64,000 bases of DNA from NCBI GenBank assembly GCA_033807775.1, contig CM066314.1, positions 33,219,001 through 33,283,000 on the forward strand. Reading direction: 5' to 3'. How positions within the stretch are numbered: position 1 is the first letter of the stretch; each line of letters starts with the position of its first letter. A program made the position numbers and the translations under genes. This document shows positions 54,277 through 64,000 of this stretch, in pieces. The notes under the pieces are model-generated. The model made no database searches, was not told the origin of the DNA, and was given only the letters and a program-made list of their open reading frames with translations. This DNA is from Saussurea involucrata (Eukaryota > Streptophyta > Magnoliopsida > Asterales > Asteraceae).

Positions 54277-54900
54277 ATGGGTTGTTACTTCTTCGATCAG
54301 CTCTTGGATACATCAAACCGTTACACATCAAGTCCAAAAAAAAACAGGTGGTGCACATCGATCTTTACCAAGCCACTAGGGACCGACTGTTTTCAGTTGT
54401 TACTCGGCAAGTTGGGCACCTTCACGATCCAACTTAGATTGAGGGGGAGTGAATTAATTGAAGGAAATAAAATCCTTCCACATGCAATACGTAGTGGGTA
54501 TTTTAGTAAATTAGCTGTTGATATATATATATATATATATATTTTATATATTCATTCTTCCACTTCCACCTCAAGATTACACCCCCTATATATGATTCCA
54601 CACCTCAAGAAAGAGAGAAAACCCCCCATCGTACTCCTCCGCTCTCTATCACCGTCATTGGCCCTGGCCATTGATCTCCTATCTTTTTTTTTATCAGTTT
54701 TGTTTTTTTTCAAGACTCATGTTTGGATAGGGGCCGCGCGTACGCATGCCCCCGATAACACAAATTATGACGTAGGCTCGACCACTTGGGCCGACCTTAG
54801 GTTGGCACCCCTCCCAAGTGCAATCGAGATCACCAAACCTAAACCATGGGCCTCATTGATCACCCATTGATCCCGTCCAGGTAAGTATGTATTAAGTGGT
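54277..54900 (+). pseudogene. Ty1/copia 3' end relic
   Basis: An ORF reads FTKPLGTDCFQLLLGKLGTF, the typical end of copia RNase H. A purine tract TTGAGGGGGAGTG (54440-54452) and LTR-like sequence follow, with a (TA)n run at 54521-54541. Nothing of the rest of pol remains. The 198-codon ORF extends into non-coding LTR sequence and is not a gene. Family unassigned. Confidence 0.65.
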
Positions 54901-55017
54901 ACAACACCCGTCTTAAATAGCTTTTTATTTTGACCCTAGGTTTAATTCTGACACCGATGTGGGATAATAATGTGGGCTAATTGCCTTTTATTTTCATTCC
55001 AGCAACATCAAATCTTA

Positions 55018-55493
55018 GGTGGCGTTTGTTTTTTAAGTGTTGCTGAAGTCTGAAGTCTGATTTCATTTCTGATTTTTAAGTGGTGGTGCTGGAGTCTGAA
55101 ATCTGAAAGAAAAAGATCAATTAATTTGCAATTTCCGTGGCTACTATACTATCGAGAAATGAAACAGTAAAAGTAAGAGTCAAACTAAGGGCTAAATTTT
55201 TATTTCATTATTTTTTCTTTTCAGGTTATATGTTGCGTCTAAAGGTAAGAGTCAAACTAAGGGCTAAACTATTTTTTTTAATAAGCTTTTATAGAACTGA
55301 ATCAGGCATAAGCTAAAAAGATGCAATAAAAATGTGTCGTATACTATATATGCATATATGTTTGTAATATCTAGCAATACACATTTAGGTATCTACTCAA
55401 GTTAATCGGCCCAACTATGATGATTAAATCAAGGTTTGCATAAATGGAAATCACATGATACGAACCATATGCAACGTTTGTTTCTAGTCCACC

Positions 55494-55535
<42 letters not shown>

Positions 55536-56046
55536 CATGAAGCAATAACAAAACTAAGATTAAGGGGATCTAATAGCTATTAAACCATTATGATATGCAA
55601 TGGATTCAATATAAAAGCAGTCTCAAATGTGTATTTATCAAATACCCCCATGCTTAATTCATTGTTCATCGATGACAATGACTTAGGCTAGCATGTAACG
55701 GCTAAAAGAATACACTGGCCATTTCAACAAACATAGCATTTCTTCAACTCAAGATATATTACGCTCCACATGGATTATATATTACGCTCCACATGGATTA
55801 TCAGTCATCATTCTTCTTTTGTTTCTTTATTTGTTTGTTTCATCCCTCGATCATCGATGCTCACTTCAATTGACGTATTTAAGTTGAATTTTTTAGGGAT
55901 AAATAGACAATTATATTTAGACGTTTGTCAGTTTACAAAAACAAATACTCTTATTGATTCAGATTTTGGACATTAGCACCACCTCTTAAAAATCTTAACT
56001 GAAATAAGACTTCAGACTTCAACATCTCTTAAAAATAAACGCCCCC
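55018..56046. mobile_element. TIR DNA transposon, non-autonomous, about 1 kb
   Basis: The ends are inverted repeats of about 90 bp: GGTGGCGTTTGTTTTTTAAG at 55018 and, on the other strand, GGGGGCGTTTATTTTTAAG ending at 56046. Both continue with TGAAGTCTGAAGTCT. The flanks are TTA and TAA, so a PIF/Harbinger origin is possible but not proven. There is no transposase. It holds (TC)n(TA)n repeats at 55495-55534. Its right end recurs at 38360-38600. Confidence 0.65.
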
Positions 56047-56053
56047 TAACTCA

Positions 56054-58061
56054 ATCTCTGTTTCATCAATCTCTATGTCATTAGAAGTTAAACAATATGT
56101 GAATGAATCTATGTTTCATCAAACCACAATTACCAAATCATAAACCATGATTTCAAGATTTGTTAATGTGTTTCTATGAGCTGAATTGAAAAAAAATCAT
56201 CAAAACCCAGGGAATACAAAATACCCAATCGAGTTACTTGGTTAATGTTATGAACATCTCCAGTTAGATCGTACAATGAATGTATTTAGGGATTTTGAGT
56301 TTACCAACAAGAAATCGAGTAGTTTACTGTCCGTTATTCGTTAAGGAGCAATGAAGATGCATGGTGAAAAATTCGAGAAGTATGGGAGGGGTGAGCGTCT
56401 GATAAACTCAACCAATCTGAAAAAATATGGTAACCTATATCCTTAAACATTTTCGTTTTACGTGTTAATTTTTGACGAAATATCCGTAGGAAATCCGTCG
56501 GAAACTTCCCCAATTTTTTTAAATAATCTGAATTTTCGACTTATTTTACAATTATTAAAAATTTAACTGCATTTTCAGTGGATTTTAACATTAGTTAAAC
56601 TTTTATTTTTTTAATACATTCGGTGAATATCCAACGGAAATTTGTATGTATACTTACTTTTATAGATGTATGTGTAATGTATCTAGATATGTATATAATT
56701 TTCATATAGGCAGATAAATAAATCTATTCATTACAAACATATATGCATATATAGTATACGTACATTCAAGGATGAAAATGTAATCTGTAGGTACTTTCTG
56801 AAAGGTTTTCACTAAACTGAATCGCAAAAACAATTTTTTTATATATATGTATGCGGTGGACTTTAGTGGCTATTAATGACTTGTAACGGGTTTTGGTGGG
56901 TCGTATGGACTCGGGGAATGTTAATGTACCTTATTGAGTCTTCATGTGTTTTAGTGGTTCTTAATTAACTATATTGGAGTTCATAGGTTTAAGTGGCTCG
57001 TAACGAACTTGATGGGCTTTAGTGGCTCTTAACAAACTTGATCCGCATTGATGGCTCCCATCTGACTCAGTGACTGTTATTGGACCTCACTGCATTCATG
57101 AGTTTTGGTGACTCTTAATGACCTGTATTGGGCTATTGTAGATGGTTCTTAATGAACTGTATTGGGCCTTGATGGTTTGTATTAAACTAACAAGTTGTTA
57201 GTGATCAATATTGGGCCTTCACGGGCATAAGTGTCGCTTAATGAAATATATTCGGCTTTGATGGTTTATAGTGTCTCTTAATGAGCTAATGAGCCTAGAT
57301 GGGTCGTATTGGACTTAGTGGCTATTAATGAACTATATTGGACCTTTCATGGCTATTAATGAACTATATTGGACCTTTCATGGGTTTACGTGACACATAT
57401 TGAAATTATTGGGCCTTCATGGGATAAAGTGGCACTTACTAAAATGTATTTGGCCTTCATAGGCTTTACTTACTCTTAATGAACCAGTGTAATGTATCTG
57501 ACTCGATTATTGTTAATGAACCTCTCTAGTCTATAGGCATCCATGGGCTTCCGTGACTCTTAATAGGGCATGGTGGGCGGTTCTTAATGAACTGTATTGG
57601 GACTTGATGCCTCGTAATAGACTCGATGGTTGTTAATAAACTGCATCGGGACTGTACGAATTTAAAGTGACGTTAAAAGAATTGTAGTGGACCTTGATGG
57701 GTTACAATAATTCTTAATAAAAATCTATAAATTACAATCATCTCTCGCTTAAATATGCTTCGGGTTTTCAAACCCGCACCCCAAGCCCGAGCCCCAAGCC
57801 CGCAGCCCCCGCAGCGCTGCCCGCAGCCGAGCCCGAGGCGGTGCGGATGGCCTAACAACAAGTTTTATTACTTTTGACCCTCTATGTTCCACAAAATAAA
57901 TTTTATGCTTTTCATCATACGATAAAAAAACCCTCTACCCACTTCAAATCTTAACTATAAACCGTAAGATTCTCATAATTCACGATTGATTTTTTCCAAT
58001 CATCTCCCGCTTAAATCTGTTATTTTTGTAGATTTTCGTTGATTTCTTTTCTCTCTTGATT
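56054..58061. repeat. Right end of unit 2, with minisatellite
   Basis: 56192-56800 matches 38603-39214 and 56800-58061 matches 42086-43240, without the hAT-like insert. The degenerate minisatellite lies at 56850-57730 and includes a 33-bp tandem doubling near 57319-57381. A 120-bp GC-rich island (57738-57857), absent from unit 1, interrupts the homology. Confidence 0.7.
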
Positions 58062-58485
58062 TGTTCAAACTTGTAACATCATCTTATTTAACAAACTAAT
58101 GTAAGGAATACACAAAAACCTTCAAGGGATCTGAAGGTGATGAACAAACCCTAACTAGATATGAATAAACCCTAAATCTAGAAAGAAGTAAAACGAAAGA
58201 GAAACTCAAATATTGAAAAGAGTAAAAATGATTCGTGTTAAGTAAAAAGAACGGTGATCTCCACATTATATACTTCAGCAGCAATCTTCACATTTAGTCC
58301 TTCTAGACTCCTCAATCTTGCTCCGCTAACCTTGGTGTTTCACGAGTAGTGAAGCGCAGTCCAATACTTTGAGAGTTTCCTAACTTTAGTCCCTGAACAT
58401 TTCATAAACAACAAAACCAAATACTTTAAGTTAGTGGTATGTCAAGATTGGTATAAACAAAGGAACAAACCTTTACCTTTTAACA
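58062..58485 (-). repeat. CopA right copy, 3' LTR (424 bp)
   Basis: TGTTAAAAGG to TTTGAACA on the minus strand, preceded by a purine tract. Left-hand plus-strand flank is CTCTTGATT. Confidence 0.9.
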
Positions 58486-58492
58486 CCTTCCC

Positions 58493-59242
58493 TTAATCTT
58501 GACATCTGAACAAATCCAATAATTTTAATTTTCCACAAAGATAGTTATGTTGACTTATACCAAGTGACTTAGTGAATATATCTGCTGGATTTTCTGTTGA
58601 AGCTACTTTAACAGTTTTCAATATTCCAGAAGCTACTTTGTTTCTCACTTGGTGTACATTAATTTCAATATGCTTTGTTCTTTCATGGAAAATTGGGTTA
58701 TTCGCAATTTGAATAGCAGACTTGTTATCACAATATATATTTACTGGAAGCAAATTTTTAATTTTCAAATCTGCCAAAATTTCTAAAACCCAAATAATTT
58801 CGCAGAGTGCAGAGGCCATTACCCTGTACTCTGATTCTGCAGAAGAGCGTGAAACAGTAGTTTGTTTCTTGCTCTTCCACGAAATCATGTTGTTTCCCAA
58901 AAACAGACAATACCCAGTGACTGACTGTCGTGTCGTAACACACTTTCCCCAGTCAGCATCAACATAGACATTTAATTTAAAATCTGTAGATGCAGAGAAG
59001 TTAACTCCTTTACCAGGTGATAATTTCAAATATCGTAATACCCTAAGAGCTAACTTCAAATGAGACAACCTAGGTGAGTGCATAAACTGACTTAAACAGT
59101 GTACAACAAATGCAATATCTGGTCTAGTAGCCAAAAGATATATTAAGATTCCTACTAGTCTTTGAAAAGCAGTAAAATCCTTTAAGGGAGGATCTTTGGA
59201 GTCTAGACCCAAAGAGTCAGTGACAACTAAGTTCATGTCCAT
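58493..59242 (-). pseudogene. pol: CopA RNase H domain
   Basis: Same frame as the reverse transcriptase upstream, separated only by a TGA (about 59254). It contains YLLATRPDIAFVV, VYVDADWGKC (catalytic Asp), SRSSAESEYRVMA (catalytic Glu), CDNKSAIQIA and the ending NPADIFTKSL. 250 codons are open to the stop at 58493. RNase H removes the RNA strand during reverse transcription. It appears undamaged apart from the stop in front of it. Confidence 0.9.
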
Positions 59243-59248
59243 TGGTGT

Positions 59249-60883
59249 TCATATAGGTTTAACCCCTAGATAACCAAAATCACTTAATAATTCAAAGCAA
59301 TATTTTCTTTGAGACATGCAAATTCCTTTTTCAGTCCTCAAAATTTCAATTCCCAAAAGGAATTTTAACTCACCCAAATCTTTTATTTTAAAACTAGATT
59401 GCAAATGTTCCTTGACTTTCTTAATTTCAGACAAGTCATTTCCAGTAAGAACAATGTCATCAACATAAACTAAAATAATTAAAAATACAGAATTAACACT
59501 TTTAGTAAAGAGTGAGTAATCACTAGAACATTGCACAAAACCATTCTCAACAAGACATGAAGACACTTTTTCATACCACTGTCGTGGAGCCTGTTTTAAA
59601 CCATAGAGAGATTTTACTAATTTACAAACTCTTCCATCATTTGGTGTAAAATATCCAGGAGGTAATGACATATACACTTCTTCATTAAGATCACCATATA
59701 AAAAAGCATTATTTATATCAAGTTGGCACAATGGCCACTTATTTTGCACAGCCAAGGCAATAACACAACGGACTGTTACCATTTTAACTACTGGAGAGAA
59801 GGTCTCTTCATAGTCTAGACATTCCCTTTGTGAATAGCCCTTTGCAACTAACCTGGCCTTATATCTCTCTATTTCTCCACTTGATTTGTACTTTATTTTG
59901 TAAACCCATTTACAGCCAATAGGCTTACGACCAGGAGGCAAATCTGTTAGAACCCATGTATTGTTTCTATACAGAGCCTCCATCTCTTCGTTCATTGCAA
60001 TGATCCAATTTTCGTCTTTACTAGCCTCGTAAAAAATTTCAGGTTCTACAGCCTTATTTAAGGTTGAAACAAAACAAAAGTTTTCCTGACTATGACTAGC
60101 ATAGTTGACTACTTTTTCAAGACCATATTTTACTTTACCCTCAACAACATAGTCACTGAATCGTCGTGGCAAGTTCGAAGGACGACTAGATTTTCTAACT
60201 AAAGTATTTGTATTTGGCTCAGAAGTATTTCCCTCATAAGGGGAGATCACGTTTACATCATGATGTTGAATACGTAAGGGACTAAACTCAGCCTCCCCAT
60301 GATCATTTGCAGTCATACTAGTACTGCCAGGATCACTAGATCCAGTAGCCCTATCTACAGTAGGACCAGGATCACTAGACCCGGTAGCTCTATCCTGACC
60401 ACTCAAATAATCATGGTTCCTTTTATTATTGTTTTCAGAAGTATTAACATTTAAATTTTCTTGAGCACTCTCCCTATTATCATCATCGGGTGGATCAAGA
60501 TTGAAATCATTAGTTTGAACAAAAATGGAATCGAAAAAATTTAAAGTATTCAAATCACTAGAACCAGAATCTTGTTTGGTTGCACGCATTTTGAATGGAA
60601 AGATGGTTTCGTAAAACTTTACATCTCTAGAAATAAAAATTTGTTTTGAATCAAGACTATATAATCTATATCCTTTCTTGGAATTAGAATAGCCAAGCAA
60701 AACGCATTTTTCACTTCTAGAAGAGAATTTGTCAGTGTTATTATGTTTAATAGCAAAACATAAGCATCCAAAATTCCTTAAATGAGTTAAAACAGGTGCA
60801 AATAAACAAGCTCGTAGGGAGATTTCCCATTCAGAACTGAAGAGGGAGTTCTGTTTATGAGATATGTGGCAGTGAGTATACAC
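59249..60883 (-). pseudogene. pol: CopA integrase tail, linker and reverse transcriptase
   Basis: After a frameshift near 60830 the frame reads HLRNFGCLCFA and LLGYSNSKKGYRLY of the integrase tail. A Ser/Asn/Asp linker with a doubled DRATGSSDPG unit follows. Reverse transcriptase comes next, with WIIAMNEEMEAL, LARLVAKGYSQ-like ARLVAKGYSQ, CQLDINNAFLYGD, YGLKQAPRQWY and the catalytic YVDDIVLTGND. The domain is open for over 500 codons. It is among the best-preserved coding stretches in the window; only the frameshift before it and the stop after it (near 59254) break the polyprotein. Confidence 0.9.
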
Positions 60884-61291
60884 TCACTCCACATATTTAA
60901 TGGGACTTCTCCTTGAAACATGAGTGCCCTAGCAACATTGAGTAAATGACGATGCTTGTGTTCTACAACCCCATTTTGTTGGGGTGTGTATACGTAAGAC
61001 GTTTGATGCACATTTCCATTTTTCCTAAAGAACTCACCTAACATATTATTTTTAAATTCAGACCCGTTATCGCTTCTGAACACCTTTACACGTTTTCCAA
61101 ATTGAGTGATTAGCAAGCTGTGAAAATCCACAATATTGTCATAAATTTTCATTTTTATGCTTTAACAAAAAAATCCACACAGATCAAGTAAAATCATCAA
61201 CTATAGTTAGAAAATACTTGTACCCTTCTCTACTTGCCAAACGATAAGGACCCCATAAGTCGATGTGAACCAAATCACAAAGACTCTTAGT
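60787..61291 (-). pseudogene. pol: CopA integrase core, truncated at the SirB insertion
   Basis: The minus strand starts directly at the SirB junction with TTKSLCDLVHIDLWGPYR, then after a frameshift (about 61160) shows VFRSDNGSEFKNNML and TPQQNGVVEHKHRHLL, giving the DDE residues of the core. It ends at a frameshift near KSPYELVY (about 60800). The zinc-binding part of the integrase lies on the left copy (before 34542). It would have joined element DNA to the genome. Confidence 0.87.
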
Positions 61292-61296
61292 GGTAT

Positions 61297-61577
61297 TGTG
61301 AGTCTCAGAATCGTACACCGAATAATGTAGAAATCAATATGTAAGAACAATGGTTATGATTTCAACTGGTCATCCAATTTGCTTTCAATAATCAAAGAGT
61401 TTACAATTAAGAGTAGGAAAGCTAAAATGACAACTAGCCTAAAACAAAGGCTAAACAAACATTATATATGGCGGGCCCGTGGTTAACAAGCCCACGACCC
61501 GTTCACTAACTAGGCTCAAAATAAAGAAATACAAACAAGCCCTTGAACTTCTATACAATCAAAGATTGACCCTAACA
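61297..61577 (-). repeat. SirB right copy, 3' LTR (281 bp)
   Basis: It starts TGTTAGGG right after the purine tract AAAGGGGGAGAT and ends CACA before the GGTAT target copy (61292-61296 on the plus strand). This is short for a Sirevirus-like element; the limit rests on the target duplication shared with 34537-34541. Confidence 0.85.
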
Positions 61578-61590
61578 ATCTCCCCCTTTG
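61578..61590 (-). other. SirB polypurine tract
   Basis: CAAAGGGGGAGAT on the minus strand immediately precedes the LTR. Confidence 0.88.
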
Positions 61591-64000
61591 TATTGATGTT
61601 CGAGTTCGCGCCAGTTGTAGACATATATTTTACGGAGCGCAAAGTGTACCTCGAACATTCGGATAGCACAACGATAGTCGATGCTTTCTTCAACCATTTC
61701 TAAGGCTTTTCGAGCGGTTGTCTCATTCGAATTGGGAACATATGAAAGCCTTTGATTTTCTGATTCGTAAGAAATGATGTTGCGAAGAGCATTTTGGACC
61801 TTGAAGAGCGTGCCGTCGCAGAATCTATCAACCTAACTGAAGCGAAGAAATTTCTTTTCATTCTGATCGTTGATGTAGACAATCCCAAATTCTGGTTCCA
61901 GAAGCTTTTCGTTCTCGGGATACATCTTCAGTTCGGGCGCTATCAGATTCGGCTTTATCAGATTTACCTTCTTTGCTCTGTTCTCGATTGCCATTTGGAA
62001 ATCCGTGAGATAGGACATCATGATGGTACGGACTAGGAATCAACGAACAGCTTGGAGCGCTTTGGTTACATGAAGCAGTCAGATGGTTCTGGTTCGGAGG
62101 TCTTTCAGTATAGCATAGAAGTCGAACGGTCGGAGATTCTTGAAGTCAGCTTCGGAAAAAATCCATTCATTTCCGTCTTCTCGTCAGACGGTGAAGATGG
62201 GAAACAAAACTTTCAGAATTCTACCTGTTTGGATGTTGAGCACTTCGGTGATCTTGTGCTTTGTTCGGACTTGGCTAACTGGCAGACATCGCTTCATTGC
62301 GTTTATGTACTGGCTTTGGTATTCGGGGTTGGAACTATAAATACCAATGCAAAAAGTAGGCTCGATAGGGCGTAACCTGTAAACGAACAGCCTTTTCAGA
62401 GATTCCTCCAAGTGAGGAATAAATATTGTGATCTTCTCCCATGGGATTAGTTGCGGTGGAGAGGGAGAAAGATCAAAAGCTGTCGGTTGCAGAGGAGATG
62501 TCAGAATTTCAGCAGATGTAGTATCAGGTCTTGTAGAAGTTTCGGCGGCTTGAGCAGAGTGAACGGGTGTACCATACAGGTTTTAAAGCAGAAATTGGTC
62601 GTAGTCGACATTATCGTCTTCATCAGTAGGGAAGATCAGGTTTACCTGGAGATTTACGACACTGGCGGCTTTTTCATACCATGCATCTTCGGTCTCCGGG
62701 TCGATCTCAGTGTCTGGATCTATCAGATTGATAGTATACCTATCTGATGTATCAAAGGTGACCAATTCCTGTGATGTTCCATCAGGCTTTTCAACAATCG
62801 GGTCTTCGTCATCAGAGATGTCCATATCCTGTACCATCTCGGTTAAAGGAAACTCGGCTTCGGGTCCGGTTTCGGTTGTAGTTGCCGCAGTTGAAGGTTC
62901 CGATTGTACCACAGTAGTTTCAGGGATGATTGGATCGGACTCGGACATGCGTATTCTCTTGTTCTCCCCCTCACGGTGATCAGGGTCGTCTTGGTCATCG
63001 TGTCGATGCTTGAGTCCGCCAGCTTGACTCTTGCAGGTGTCTTCGAGTGTTCTGACCCTCTCGGACAGCGTTGTGAGTGCTTGTTGTACGTCCTTAAGAG
63101 TCGTGTCAAGCTGGTCCACTCGAGATGTAACGGATGACGAAGGAGCAGTGACTTGTGATTGTAGAACAGATATCAGGTATGCTTCGGTAGAGGCGTCAGT
63201 TTCGGATTGTTGGAGCAGCTAAGCTAGAAGCATGGTCTTCAAGGTGTCCACTATATAGATAGGCTGAGCCAGAGCCGGTGGAGGTGTTGGTGCAATTTCA
63301 GGTTCAACCATCTTCTCTTTACCTTTGATCAGAGCCTTCAGTTTGTCGAGCTCGTTGGTAAAGCGCTGTTCCATTGCCTCGCGGATAGCCTTTAGGGCGC
63401 TGCTCAGATATCCCTTTGACACAGAGTCAGGTAAAATAACATCGGGATCACTTAGATTACCCGTTGAGGTGTCTACCTTAGAGGCAGAGCCACCTACGTT
63501 CATGGTTGGCACAGGGGTAGCCGTGGTTGGATTTCCTTCCGATCCTCGGATTCCACTTAAAAGCGGAGATCCTACGTAAGTTTCGATCGAGTCACGAAGA
63601 GCATCGAATTGGTGAGTCTCATCATGTGTCCTATCCGAAGAATGTTTAATAACAAGTGGCTCTAGACTCAATAGTGCACTCAAAGAAGTCGAGACCGGGG
63701 GTTGCTGGTCTCTTTCAATACCCGTACTCTCCGATTGAGAGACCGGTAGAAGTTGTGTTATGTCCCCGTGAGAAGTTGAAACACCCGTACTCTTAACACA
63801 CCCCGCCCAGGAGCCCCTGTTGCCCGGGTCCTGCCACCTCTTGTCCTAGGACCCTCACGTCCCTCAGTTCTATCTCCCTGGGGAGGTCCCTCCAACGCTG
63901 GTTGGACCATAGGAGCAGCTATCGCTCTCCTATATTCTACCACATTCGGTGCATTGGGGTCCGCGTATGCCAGTAGGGCGTCAGGTAGGGGCATGGCTAT
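61578..64000 (-). pseudogene. SirB long 3' (env-position) ORF, with several stops
   Basis: One minus-strand frame extends from about 63800 into the LTR, broken by stops near 63219, 62583, 62184, two between 62100 and 62040, and 61833; a frameshift near 63800 links it to an upstream 63994-63758 frame. The N-terminal part is Pro/Ser/Thr-rich. 63350-63250 and 63120-63020 look coiled-coil. The C-terminal part contains SYLTDFQMAIENRAKKVNLI and FGIVYINDQNEKKFLRF. The last codons overlap the purine tract, and the frame would end in the first bases of the LTR (TGTTAG). No signal peptide or membrane segment is evident. A similar ORF follows pol in some Sireviruses; the function is unknown. Confidence 0.62.

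Larger units (their letters stand above)
43241..58061. repeat. Duplicated block, unit 2
   Basis: It starts with the ~100-bp segment found at 37987 and ends with the 1.2-kb segment found at 42086-43240. It is expanded by G5, two MITE-like elements and the U2 region. The boundary 43240/43241 reads CTCTTGATT-GTATGCAATT, which equals the left flank of the CopA 3' LTR (58053-58061) joined to the right flank of the CopA 5' LTR (37987 on). Confidence 0.7.
58062..61296 (-). mobile_element. CopA, right copy: Ty1/copia 3' half (integrase to 3' LTR)
   Basis: Minus-strand order: GGTAT target copy (61296-61292) at the SirB junction, integrase, reverse transcriptase, RNase H to 58493, purine tract TTAAGGGAAGG, and 3' LTR 58485-58062. 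It begins in the codons that should follow the left copy's last ones at 34542. The two halves fit one element structure, but they lie in the reverse order for a single interrupted element. Confidence 0.87.

Noticed and set aside
54277..54870. 198-codon ORF as a host gene
   Set aside because: Only its first third is protein-like, and that part is the end of copia RNase H; the rest is LTR and a TA repeat.
57673..57861. Gly/Ala/Arg-rich 62-codon ORF
   Set aside because: It results from a 120-bp GC-rich island; no conserved frame with unit 1, which lacks the island.

Overview
This window is repeat-rich plant nuclear DNA with no ordinary host protein gene. It holds Ty1/copia and Ty3/gypsy LTR retrotransposons with plant-type primer sites, MITE-like DNA transposons, (TA)n tracts, and a plant-type U2 snRNA locus with its upstream element and TATA box. 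The long 3' ORF of the Sirevirus-like element and the gag-PR-only gypsy family suggest a eudicot, perhaps Asteraceae; that placement is inference. Names used below: G1-G5 are five copies of one Ty3/gypsy group with a TGGCGCC primer site. CopA and CopC are two Ty1/copia elements. SirB is a Sirevirus-like Ty1/copia element.

The left half (1-37986) is a nest read from junctions, most with 5-bp target duplications. CopA (-, 34542-37986) was hit by SirB (-, site GGTAT). SirB was hit by CopC (+, 3' LTR ending 23141) and by G4 (-, 24276-28993, site GATGC). CopC was hit in its protease motif by G2 (-, right end 18543). G2 was hit in its antisense gene by G1 (+, 5701-12956, site GCGTC) and just upstream of that gene by G3 (+, 1-5320).

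The middle (37987-58061) is a locally duplicated non-coding block, with two tandem units meeting at 43240/43241. It carries a degenerate minisatellite, a hAT-like insertion, palindromic MITEs, G5 (+, 44804-50956, site GTAGT), a U2 snRNA copy at 53933 and a decayed U2 copy at 51614. The right end (58062-64000) holds the 3' half of a CopA copy followed by the 3' end of a SirB copy. They are joined at the same GGTAT site as on the left, but in the order expected from the far side of the insertion. The window therefore seems to run from inside one CopA/SirB composite to inside a second one.

G1, G2 and G4 share a distinctive plan: a sense gag-protease ORF, no reverse transcriptase or integrase, a conserved perfect palindrome, and a convergent antisense gene. 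The antisense gene has its own TATA box and up to four exons with GT-AG introns, and encodes a 'putative gypsy type transposon' (PF04195-like) domain plus a coiled-coil tail. Because the plan repeats in independent insertions, it looks like a non-autonomous lineage that moved in this form, not random decay. G3 and G5 are a sister group with longer LTRs, a short unrecognised 5' ORF and only the integrase C-terminus.
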